Positions 38,395 to 49,500 of a stretch of 64,000 bases of DNA are shown here, piece by piece. Below the pieces are notes generated by a model that saw only the letters and a list, made by a program, of their open reading frames with translations, was not told the origin of the DNA and ran no database searches. Numbering within the stretch: the stretch's first letter is position 1; every line of letters begins with the position of its first letter. The stretch is from Brachypodius melanocephalos (taxonomy: Eukaryota; Chordata; Aves; Passeriformes; Pycnonotidae), in the NCBI GenBank assembly GCA_013398615.1, contig VZSR01002145.1:1792577-1856576 (forward strand). The letters are read 5' to 3'. A program made the position numbers and the translations under genes.

Positions 38395-39884
38395 CACTGC
38401 CCAGCAGTGACAGGTGAGGCACTCACACAGCCACTGTCACACTGCCACCCAGCAGGGTGAACACTTCCCTGCTCACAGAGCTTTTACACCTGGATTTTTT
38501 ACAGAAGGAGGAGCAGGTGAAGATGTGATCAGTGCTGGAGGAGCTGGGCAGGTTGAGCTGCTGTCCCAGACATGGGAGCAGAGCAAACAGCAGCTGGAGA
38601 AACTCCTGCAGCCAGGGAGGGAGTGAGGAATGAGCCATGGCTTTGTTGTCAGCTGCTGGTTAATTAGAGTCCTACCTTGCAATCTGGATGTTCCAGCATA
38701 GTTGTGGTTTGCTCTGGGCCCACCCCAGCCCAGCCACACGTTTGTCTTCCCCAGCAAAAATGCAGCTCGACCTGTAGCAGGGGTGTTTGTGCCTCCCAGT
38801 GCCTGCACTGGTTACTCCAGCACCTGCAAGCCCAAAGGTGGAATGACACAGGGACGGGAGAGGCAACTGCTGACAGCACCACCCCTGCCACAAACAGCTG
38901 CCACAGGCTGCCCGGAAAGGAGGATTTGTGCCACATAAACCTATTTTCAAGCTGCTAAAGCACGGCCACACGTCCTGTGGGAGTTCTCAGACACTCAGAA
39001 CCAGCTCGTTTCTCTTCTCTTTTCTCTCCAGTCTCTCTCTTTTTACCTCTGAAATGTCCAATCTGGTCTGTAACAGCTCGGAGGGAGCCCTTCAGATCTA
39101 AATTGGTAAACTAAAAGTCAAAACCCCAGAGCTGCCCGACAGCGTGATCCGGGAGGCTGAGCAGGAGTCCCTCGGTGCCCTGCGCGGCTCCAGGCGATCC
39201 TCCCCCGCCCGGCTGCATCCCGCAGGGCTGGGGACAGCACCAGCCAGCCAATTCCTACAGAGATAAAGGCACCAGAGACACAAAACGTGCGAAACGCCCC
39301 GAATCAGCGCAACTGAAATGCAAGGAACATCCCAAGGGATTGGGATTGCTCAGTGGATGGGCCAGCAGAGCAGCTCCTGCAGTGCATTTATCCCTAGTGA
39401 CAAGGTGTCTGTGCCATGCAGCCACAGCCACAAGCCACCCAGTCAAAGCCCCAGAGGACAGGCTGGGCTCACCAGGATCAGTTCTGCCTTCCAGTGAATT
39501 TGAGGGGTTTTTAAGTTCCCAGACACCATCAGAGAGGTCAATGGGAATTGATCAGTGCAGCATCCTCACCTGAACAAAAGCAGGGAATCCAGGTTGTCTC
39601 CATGGTTTCCTGGCACCACAAAGTCCTGCAATACTTGCAGCGTCATAGCAACAAAGCTCCAGCCCAGCAAAACGAAAATTCTGTTATTTTAAACCATGGG
39701 ATCTTATTTTTGATGATCCTGGAGATCCCTAAGGGTTGTACATCAACACCAAGACTGGATTAAGGCTCTGGAAGTACCAGACCTACCTTCAGTACTTCAT
39801 TCCTCTTGTATAAACCCCAGTCATGGAAGAGCAGCTTTTGGAGAAAGCAGCAGCTGCTCCTTTCCTTGCTGGGGCAGAAACTCC

Positions 39885-39973
39885 TCATCCAGGGAGCTGG
39901 CAGGGCTGGATCACCACTGGGCTTGATGATCACAAAGGTTTTTTCCAGCCTGAATGGTTCTGGGATTCTGAAT
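39885..39973 (+). mobile_element. CR1 LINE 3' tail fragment
   Basis: The GGGCTTGATGATCACAAAGG block, followed by TTTTTTCCAGCCTGAATGGTTC and a terminal TGGGATTCTGA, corresponds to the last ~90 bp of CR1. Very short and diverged. Confidence 0.7.
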
Positions 39974-41637
39974 GACTCTGGCTGGGCTTTGGGGTTGGCC
40001 ACATTTGATTTATGGTTCAATCCAAGCTTGCTTTAAGGAAACATCAGAAATATCAATAATTTGGCCCAGAAATCTTTCAGTCTGACCAGTAAAACCCCAA
40101 AGATCCTTCACTCCCATGTGCTGGAATAGGACAGCTGGATGAGGGCTCAGTTACTGCCTTCAGCTCTGAACCCAAGCAAGAAAAAACCCTCCTAGACCCC
40201 TTTGGGGGACCATCCTTAGAATCAGGACAACAAATTTCCTTTTTAAAGGTGGATCCCATCCCCAACCTTGGGCAGGGACCTGGGATTCCTGTGCTGGCCC
40301 TGGACACAGCCCTGTCCTTGGAGGCTGTGGGAGGATGTTGTGTCTCATCCTCCCAGGGCAGCAGAGCACACCCTTGTGTGGTGCAGACCTGGATCATGAG
40401 GAATTTTCCCTGGATAACAGAATTCCTTCAGCTAAAGGTAAAACCAATGGAGGAGTGCCTGGGGCTGCTTTAGGAAAACACTGTCTGCCCTCAAAGTGTC
40501 ACAGTGCTTTAAGAGGGAACTGAGCAAGATTAAAGGCTGCTCAGGACTTGGATTATCCCACAATTTTTCCAGTAGGACTTGAGGGGACTTAGAAGTGACA
40601 GGAAAGCTCTCAAGGAAAACTGAGCTCTGCCAGAAATAACCTCAGTTTCCTGACCAGGTGACATGAGCAAAGAGGAAAGATTTCACCTTCGAGGGCTCCT
40701 GCTCCGATAGGATCAGAAAACCTTTGGAATAAACAAGAGGATGCCAGGTACAGGGATTGCCCTTCCTGCTGCTGGATTTTAGGAGATGGCAGAGGCAGCT
40801 GGACTTGCTCTCCCCAAAAATCAGCACAACAGCCTCATTCATACCTCAGTTTCCCCTTCACCTGGGCAGACGTTTCAGGGTTGCTGCTGTTAATTCTTCC
40901 TTCACACCAGCAAACAGAATTCCTTTGGAGTCTCCCGTTGTTGGCTTGTTCTTGGCAGTGTGCATCCAGTACTCCCCAGTTGTCATTTCCCTGAGGAAAA
41001 GGGGGAAGGATTGAGAAAGGAGCAGACACAGCCAAAGGGATATCCATTTCCATTCATGGAATCCAGGCTCCAGGAGCAGAGCTGGCACTGCCACAGCCCC
41101 AGGGACTCTGGGGTCACCCTCACGAGCCTGACCTGGGCTCTCAGAGCCAGGGGAGTGCTCCAGAGCATTCTGCTTTCAAAAATGAAAATCTCAGCCCTGT
41201 GAAGGGAGGGAAGGCCTCTGCCTGAGCTCCACGCACAGCTGGGGAGCTGCAGGTCACCGAAATAACACAAACCCGATGGTTTAAAAATGAAACCGCCCCC
41301 AAATGCTGATTTTTAACCCCCTCTGTGCTCAGGCAGCCACACCAGATGCTTTGATGCTGTCAGTGCACACTTGCAGGAGAGAATTTGTGTTCCCGTGGCT
41401 ACTTTAGGGGAATAAAAAAACCCCAAAAAACAAGAAGAAGGAAAGGATCCAGATCTTGCAGATACCAGTGGCTCCCTCCTCCCACTGTCCACATCCTACA
41501 GATACCAACACAAGCCCCATCCATGAGGATTTCCCCCCAAAGGCAGGGATTTCACCTTCTCCTGCAGGGACAGGCCCTGTGGAAAGGGAAGCTGTGACCA
41601 ATTCACTGCAGATACTCCAGGCTGCGGGAACACTCTA

Positions 41638-41643
41638 TTTATT
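41638..41643 (-). terminator. APPBP2: APPBP2 distal poly(A) signal AATAAA
   Basis: Canonical hexamer in the context GACCTAATAAATAGAG on the minus strand, placed where the conserved UTR length predicts the transcript end. Confidence 0.65.
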
Positions 41644-42050
41644 AGGTCAATATTTCATTTGAGCAATACAGTTACAGAATATCACAATGCTGGTTACAAA
41701 CATAGGATGGCTCCGTGGGCACAGAGGATGGCAGGGAGGAGTGGGGTACGAAACCTTCATCCTGACATCACAGGGAGGGGGGGCTGCAAGGTCTAGTAAT
41801 GAGCAAGATACTTTTATATAAATGAACGTGGCACTACAGGTGGAGATCGTGGTTTAGAGGTGGGTTTGTGTAAGTAGTTCAATTTATACAGTTATACAGT
41901 TCAAGCAACATCTTTTTTTTTTTTTAATGCTATTAAATTAAAATCCCCTGTAGTTCAATAAAGTATAAAAATAGTACTGAACCTGGTAATATTCAATAAA
42001 ATGTAGAATTCATTCACATCATTAAGTAGTAAAGAAATTGTAAAGTTGTA

Positions 42051-42064
42051 GTTACCATGGCAAC
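42051..42064. promoter_or_regulatory. Palindromic RFX X-box GTTACCATGGCAAC
   Basis: A perfect match to the RFX consensus GTTNCCATGGNAAC with both half sites intact, inside the distal APPBP2 3' UTR. Could be an enhancer site within transcribed DNA; function is inferred from the motif alone. Confidence 0.5.
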
Positions 42065-45000
42065 ATTGCTTCCCAGAAAGGAATATACAGAAAAGAAAAG
42101 TTACACATATGGTACCTGCGACGAGTATTTAGCGATCCAACACTGAACTTGTGCACCACAAACCAAGTCTCTAAATATCTCTATATATTTATATAGTATA
42201 TATCTTTTCCATCTTAAAATTTACTTTTGAAAAGAAAAAAAAGAAATGTGCACTTCAACAAACTCACTAAGGCCACTCATGCTATAGATACCGAGGATTG
42301 CAAGGAGTAGTGGAATACGAGACCCTAGAGCACACACTTTACACCACCCAGGGACACCTGTGGCACTGCCCAAAACGTTCCTGAGATTTAGGGACAAAAG
42401 CATTTCCAGTGCTGCCAATTCTTTGTAGCTATTGGAGTTTATTTCTAGATAAAGGAAATTTCCCCCACTTTTACCCGAAGCCCTCCCGGGCCCCAGGGCA
42501 GGAGTGTCAAACACACCCCACAGTGCAGAGGCAGCTTTGAACCGACACTGGCCACGAGTTTCTTTACAAGGGAACAAGGACTCCCAGATAAAATCAGGTT
42601 CTGCACAGGCAGCAGAAGGAAGGATGTGCTGAAAGGTTGGTCCCAGCAGCACCTGCCCTGCCCTGCCCGCTGCCAGCCCATCCACAGCACCCAAGGGAGG
42701 CTTTACCAACAGCTTCCCCAGTTTGAGGCATGGGGAGTTCTCCTTCCTGTGCTCTCCCACACTTAGGACTGGAAAAGGGAATGAACTTCAATGTGCATTT
42801 TATACCATGAGAAGCAGCAATGGCACCACGAGCAAACTCCTCCCTCACTGATCCAAACAACCTCACACTGACAGTAAAATATTGAGGGTTTAACTTCATC
42901 AATAGTGAAAATAATTTACCTTAAGGTGACACCTGTGCTCACCACTTGTACCCAGTGACTCTGGGGTGATTCCTTTACTCACCTTCAAGGAAAAGATGCA
43001 TTTCACAGGATTTCCACTCCCAGGTCTGCCCTTTCACTGCCAGTCCCAAACAGCCCCTGCATGGGCACATTGTGTATCCAGAAATGCCAGTTATCCATTC
43101 CTAGATGGATGTTCCACCCTGCCAGGCCCCCACCCCAATACTGACCCACCTGTGCATGGAAAACCTGCCCTGGGCTCTGGCAGGAGGGGAGAGAGGAGCC
43201 ACAGGGTGCTGGAAAACCCCACAGGAGGAGAACAGAGGGAACTGCAGCCCCTGCTTCCAGCTCTGCTTGGGACAGAGCAGGGCAGGACTGGAGTCACTAC
43301 AAGATCCACCCCCACAAGTCCTTTACCTGCTCTGGCACCATCCCAGCAGCTTCCCACTCCTCAAAAGCATCAAACAAGCTGTGAGAGCAGAGAGAGCACC
43401 AGAAAGAGCAGCAGCACAGCACCCCAGACAGGCTCCAGGTGCCAACACAGAACCTTGAACAGCTCCAATCCCCCACGGGGTCAGTTCTGTGCTGTCCCAG
43501 CCACAAATGCAGGTCCCGAGCAGAGGCAGCAGAGCTGTCCCAGGAGGCAGCAGAGCTGTCCCTGCCAACCCCCCCATGCTCCAGCAGTGCCAGTGATCAG
43601 CCACAGCCTCCCTGCTCCCAAGGGATGTGCCCTGGCACAGTGGAGCTGCAGGGATCCTGCAGGAGCAGCTGAGCCCCAGCAGGATTCCACCAGGCACAGG
43701 AGGAACACATCAGAGCCCTCAAGGATCACCACAACAGCTCTTGGCCAAGTCCTCTACCCAAGGGACTGCCAGGGAGCTTTAGGGCAGCCCAGCTGATCCT
43801 GCTGATGGAGCAGCTCTAGGGAAGAACACAGAGGAGCAGCCCCCGGAGCTGAGACTGCAGCCAAACAAACAAACTGCAGGGAGGCCTTTGGTCACCAAGT
43901 GTGGCTCCTGCCCAGGCTGCCCATGCCAGAGGCTGCCCTGACTTGAAGGCAAACCATGAGCAGGGACACAGCCAGGGCTGGAACAAGAGCCCTGTTGTTC
44001 ATGTCAGTTCATGCAGGCCACTGAGTGGTGCCAGTCAAATGCTGCTCCTCATGCCAAACACAGCCTCGAGACCTTTGGGATTCCTCAGCCAAAAGCTGCA
44101 GACTCAACACTGGGAGCACAGAGTGGATAAATGATCTCCAGCCCACAGCAGTGTAAACCCACATACCCAGGCAGCAGCTTTAACACTTCTGCAGCACAGA
44201 ACCACTCAGGGTCTTTAGGACACCTTTAAGCCACTTTCCTGCCCAAGTTCTGACACTGTTACACACTTTGTTTAACTTTAAATATGACTTAAGAGCTCAT
44301 AAAAACTTTGTAACTTGTCCGTGCCATGGGCATTCAAGGGAGAAGGTTTTACCTTGTAGAGCTGAATTTGTCTGTAGCTCCTACACAGTCATAAACAAAA
44401 ACTGCTATAAATAAATCACATTTTAAATCCACACATAGCTAAGTTGGATTTTCACTGAGCAGCTGTTGCAGACACACTGCAGTTAAGTCCTAATACCACA
44501 GGGGCTTTTATGCAAATACTTCTTTTCGCCTCAGTGAAGATAGTCTAAGTATGCAATCATTAATTTGCATTCGCTAATTATGTCATTGCATTTTAAAGTT
44601 GATATTACTTAGCCTTTCCCCCCCAAAAAAAAAACACTTGAAGGCACCAGAATGTGAACTATTGGCCTGTAAAATTTCACTTCTTGGAAGAGCCATTAAG
44701 CTCCATGTCCAAAACCTCTATTTCCTCCCTGAAGATCATCCAGCACCTTTCCCTGCCACAAACCCCATAAACCAATGAAAATCCAGACCCCAAACAAACT
44801 CCCAGCCCCCCGGGAAGAGCTGGCTGGGCCCCGGCTGTGACTGGCCAAGGTACAAACCCTGAAGAGAGGGGGAGAGAAACCCCCAAACTGACAGAACCCA
44901 CAGAATCCCAGAGCCAGGGCACTGCTGGTGCCACTGGCAGAGCTGAGGTAACAGCAGCAAGTCAGTTCCAGCTTGTGTCACACAGACTTTCAAATATTAC

Positions 45001-45985
45001 CCAACATCAGGAAACAGAACAAACCCCAAAACAACACCTGAACCCAAACCCACACAAGCACACAGCCCCCAAGAGAAGAAGAATTAAGACAAGCAAGTGA
45101 GAGAGGCATTCTCAGAGGGTCTGTACAGCTGAGCTCTGCTTCGGAAAGTAACGTAAGGAATCGGTTTCTGGTTGTACTCTTGTTTAATGTAGAAATGAAG
45201 CATGACAAAAAAAAAAGACCTGTTGTGCTTTTTGGCATTTTCCACTGACCCCTGTGAACTGTACAGTAACTTGTGTTCTCCAGAAACAGAAAATGGAACC
45301 GGGTTGGAATACAAAACTCTTCACTGGTATAAACAAGGTCTGGCCTCCGTTAGCAGAGGAAGAGCCCATGGGAGAGGAAGGGAGGAGTGGCTGCAGCAGA
45401 GTGGAGCATGTGGAGTTGTGGCACTGCCAGGAATCTCTGCAGAAGCTCACCGGGTACAGACAAACCATCAATTCACTTCCTAGCTCTGGATCTATCACAT
45501 GGATATCATTTGCACTGATCAGACACCTAAATGAGAGAGTTCTACTGTCAAAGTGAATGCAGGGGCAGAAATATTAAATTAAAGCCACTGGTCCAAAACA
45601 GTTTTAGCAGGCTGGTCCACTGAGGTGTCCTGGTCCTGCTCAGGGGAGCACTGGTGGTGGCACCGAGGACACTGTGGTTGCTGGTCTATGGGATCTGCAC
45701 TGGTCCAGTTCAGGGCATCCACAATAGCACAGGTGGCACTCAACGAGCCGATGGCGCTCTCCAGAGTGGGTCTTTGCCACTTCTCTTGGTAAGGCAGCAG
45801 CCAAGGCCAGCACATCTCCCTTTGCTGGCTATTTACCATCAGCTTTGCTACAGTGATACAGCAGCAAGACCTTTCTCCTACAGCTCCTCAGAGCACAGCT
45901 TTTGTTCTCTCTGTGAATCAGCAGAAAGCTCTCGATGAAACCTTCCATCCGTAATAAGAATGCAACTCTTTTGAACTCAAACAGT

Positions 45986-45991
45986 TTTATT
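45986..45991 (-). terminator. APPBP2: APPBP2 proximal poly(A) signal (candidate)
   Basis: AATAAA on the minus strand about 310 nt after the stop codon, a candidate for alternative polyadenylation. Use is inferred, not shown. Confidence 0.4.
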
Positions 45992-46299
45992 TATAATGTT
46001 TTCTTGCAGACTTTCTGCAAAGTAGCTTCTTTTGAAAGAAGAGAGAAAGAAGGGGTTTGGTTGTTTTTTTTTTTTTTTGGGAATACCAAGTTAAAAATGT
46101 GAGCCGAACTAAACATGCCATACACATGCTGAGAGGAATTTAACACACATTCATCCGTATGGGCACTCTTCAGTAGACTGGACCAGTGTTTCAATGCAAA
46201 TTCCAGCCCCCAGAGAACTACATGGTTTAGATTTCACAGTATGACTTTTCCCCCTGTAACCTGGGGGAAAAAACCTTAACTGGTTAATTGACCAAGTTC

Positions 46300-46553
46300 T
46301 TAGCTGCTCTGTCCATCGAGGTTCTGAGACATCAGAAAAGACTGGACCACTTCTTCCGTGGACTGGGGGCTGGTGCTGACGTCCTCCAGCGCATCCGTGA
46401 CCGAGAACTGCCGGTCCCGCAACCGGTTCCAATTGGCCAAAATGTTGTGGTACTCAAACACCTTCTCATAATTGCCAATGGAATTGTACAGTTTAATGAG
46501 ACCTCTGTAATCATATTCAAGTCCACTGTATCCTTCACCAAAAAGCTTCTTTC
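46300..46553 (-). CDS. APPBP2: APPBP2 coding exon 13 (terminal)
   Basis: A 254-nt coding part, residues 502-585 and stop TAA at 46302-46300: KKLFGEGYSGLEYDYRGLIK and on to EEVVQSFLMSQNLDGQSS. The acceptor ends in CTCTAG. The last dozen residues differ from human, the rest is nearly identical. Confidence 0.98.
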
Positions 46554-49500
46554 CTAGAGGGACCCAAGAGAAAAACCAAATTGAGAGGTGAAATAGCCAG
46601 GGGCTGCATCCGAGTTCTCAGGTTATTTTTACCAACAAAATTTGCCTACATTCTCCATTTACGTTCTATCCACAGAATGTTGGCTAGACACTAACAGCCA
46701 AGTTATTTTCCAAAAACCTTTAAGTTTTCTGTAGTCACTTACCAATTGCTATGGATCTCAGATAAAGCTTTTCAGCATTTTCATACTGGTTCATGTCATA
46801 GTTGTAGAGGGAGGCGAGATGGCCCACGGAGAGGGCAACTTCATAATCCTCCTGCCCTAGGAGCTGCTCCTTGATCTGGATGGCCTTGATGTGCATTTCC
46901 TCTGCTTCCTGTCAGGGCCAGATTCACACGGGTCAGTCAGACACAACCCCGCACCCCAGAAAAAGAGGGGATAGTCAGTTTAAAGAAATTTAACTATGTA
47001 GCAGCTCAAACACTAGCATTTGTAACAGGCAAAAAGTAACAAAGCCAAACAAACCAAGTTCCCCAAACCCTTTAGTTAAGTGGATCAGCAGATTGGAGCA
47101 CCAAGCTCCATCACCCTCTGAGGGCATCATCCATCTCCATGGATTATTTTTGCACAAAGCTCTTGGGGTGAATGATAAAGCACAAGTTTTCCAAGCAGAG
47201 AATTACCAACTGAACTAGGAACTGTGGATGTTGAAACCCCTCTTTTGTAGGGACAGATCTCAGCTGTCTTGCAGATTTTAGGTCAGGAGCAAAGTCTTAC
47301 CTTGAACTTCCTCATGGACTGATACAGTCTGCCCAGGTTGCCGTAGTGTTTGGCTGTTTGCACGTTGAACTCCCCAAAGGCTTTTTTAGCCAACTGGAGC
47401 GAGGAGAGGTGCAGGTCATGAGCCTCCTGCAGCAGCCTCTGCTCTGTCTCCTTGTTGTGACAGTCTATGGCAATCTCCTCCAGGATAAGTGCTGGGGGCA
47501 GAGACAGGAGCTGTTACTGTGCCCAGCCCCAGCTCAGGGACCCCAGACCTGGGGACACAGCTGCCAGCCTTTGTGGCTGTCACAAACTGCTTTCACACTG
47601 CTGGGTCAAGCTCCCAGCATTTTTATATTCTGTAATCTTACTCCTCCATCCCAACTAATCTGGCTAAGCCTTAAAAGTTCTTTTTTTGTATTTTACAAAT
47701 GTGCTGTAAACACCAAGGACTACAAACATCTCCTTAAAAAAGACAATTCAAGCTACATTGCTGGTAGGGACCAGATGAACACATCCAAATTATTCAAACA
47801 ACAAAGGGAATTACCTTTAACTCTCTTTGAAGAGGCCAAGAGGAGATGGTCTTCTGGGAGAATGTGAGTGATAATGCCAATAGCACGTTCAGCATGGAAT
47901 CTGGGAGTTGAAATAAAAAATTCAGGATATGTTTATGTACATCAGCAGTCGACTGATAAAAATTTAGAAATATTAATGCAATGAACGTTTTGCTTCATTT
48001 ACAGCACTAACTGTGCTGCTGTGTGTTGTACTCACAGTGCATTGTCAAATTTCCCAGAGCTGTACTGGTGAACATATGAGGAATAAGCCAAGTCTTCATG
48101 AGCTGTAGCTACATGGATGTTTTTACCTCCAAATACTGACTGCCGGATATCGAGCGCTGTCTGCAAGGGTTCCAAAAACACAATTTCATCAGTTAACACA
48201 GAAAAAAAAAAACTCAATCCATCTCTATAATGGATCTACTGGCTCTGAAATTCTCTACATATTTGAGACACTAATTATATAAAAGACATGAGTCAGAGGA
48301 AGACAAAGAAAGCAAAACCCCATAGCGGGCAGTGTTCAGGGTTTTTTAAAACATCATGAATGCAGTAATTAAATCAACTATTCTCTATCTCCATGAATTA
48401 ACTACAACATCTGAGAGATGAAAAACATCAGGAGAAACAAGTCCAGCTGCCTACCTGATAGATGGCAACAGATTGGCAGATATTGTCTACATTGAGCAAG
48501 TAAAATCCATAGTCTAGTAGCGTGTCGGAGTATTTGGGGTGCTTGGCTCCAAAATGCTCCCTGCACAAACACACTTCCATTACAAACTGAAGCAAGTGGA
48601 ATTTTAGAAGGGTTTTTTCTAGAATGGCCCTTACCTGGCAAGGTACACAGCATGCTTTATGAGCTGCTCAGCCTTCTTGAACTCCCGTTTCACCACGCAG
48701 GCCTGGGCAGGGGAAGGGAAGCAAGTGAGCAGCTGTGCACACACAGCTCAGCCCCTCCACACACTGCCACACTCACTGCTGCTCTTAATTTCAGAATGTC
48801 ATTGTGGCTATTAAAGGACTTGGTGGTTATTTAAGAAAAGGAGCACAGCATTAATAAACCTGTTATTTTCTCCTGCCTGACTGAAGGGACTGTGCTGCCC
48901 AGAGCAAAGAGGGATCAGAGCCCTCCCAGGGAAGTTCACAGGTTAACTTTGTCACAACGGTCACCTGTGCAGCTCTAACTCAGTTTCAGAAAAACAAATA
49001 TAGAAACAAACCCCCACCCATTCTGAGACAAACACAAACAACAACCCTTAGGGCCAGAGAATTCTGGAAGGAAGAACCTCTCCTCAGCCATTCCTGGCAG
49101 CAGTTTGGTACCCAAAGCAATGGGGAGGTTTTAGATTCACCTTGGAGGCTTGTCGTAGCACATCCACCACTACTTTTACAGGCAGCCCGACTGTGATCTC
49201 CTTCATGGCTTCTATGCACCACTTATAGGCCTGTGGGACAGAGGCACCAACACAATGAAGCTGGAACTCCCCAACATTGGAACATGAAGAAAAGAATATC
49301 ACCTGCCTCTGAAAAGCTGGTCATTTACATTCCAAAATTTAAAATACACAGTTTGATTGGTTATCTGTAATGAATCATCCAGTTATGTCTTAAAAGACAG
49401 ACTTAAAAACCACTTTTAAGGTTAACAGTAAATATGTAAGTATTTTATATTAATCCAAAGTTTATAATATCACAATGAATTTTACAGACAGAAAAGGGTA

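Larger units (their letters stand above)
23331..41607. other. Intergenic interval between USP32 and APPBP2
   Basis: About 18 kb between the USP32 promoter and the APPBP2 polyadenylation site. In mammals the slot holds CHCT1 (C17orf64), transcribed away from USP32. I could not identify a convincing CHD1-type helical C-terminal domain here. The interval holds the 33-bp minisatellite, an AT-centred imperfect palindrome (24.47-24.58 kb), a perfect 20-bp hairpin (32.58-32.63 kb), a CR1 tail (39.89-39.97 kb), a 32-bp tandem duplication (38.33-38.39 kb) and several splice-flanked open segments described under findings. Otherwise nothing is recognisable. Confidence 0.7.
41608..46299 (-). other. APPBP2: APPBP2 3' UTR (~4.7 kb)
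   Basis: From the TAA stop to an AATAAA hexamer on the minus strand at 41643-41638, with cleavage expected near 41.61-41.63 kb. The length is close to that of the human APPBP2 3' UTR as I remember it (about 4.7 kb). AT-rich blocks near 41.8-42.25 kb and 44.3-44.65 kb look like conserved UTR sequence, while 42.9-44.15 kb is GC-rich. A proximal AATAAA at 45991-45986 could give a short isoform with a UTR of about 330 nt. The 276-codon plus-strand frame at 42966-43796 runs antisense through this UTR. Confidence 0.75.

Noticed and set aside
23331..41607. Naming any segment CHCT1 (C17orf64)
   Set aside because: Synteny predicts it, but no segment matches the CHCT domain convincingly without a frameshift and stop.
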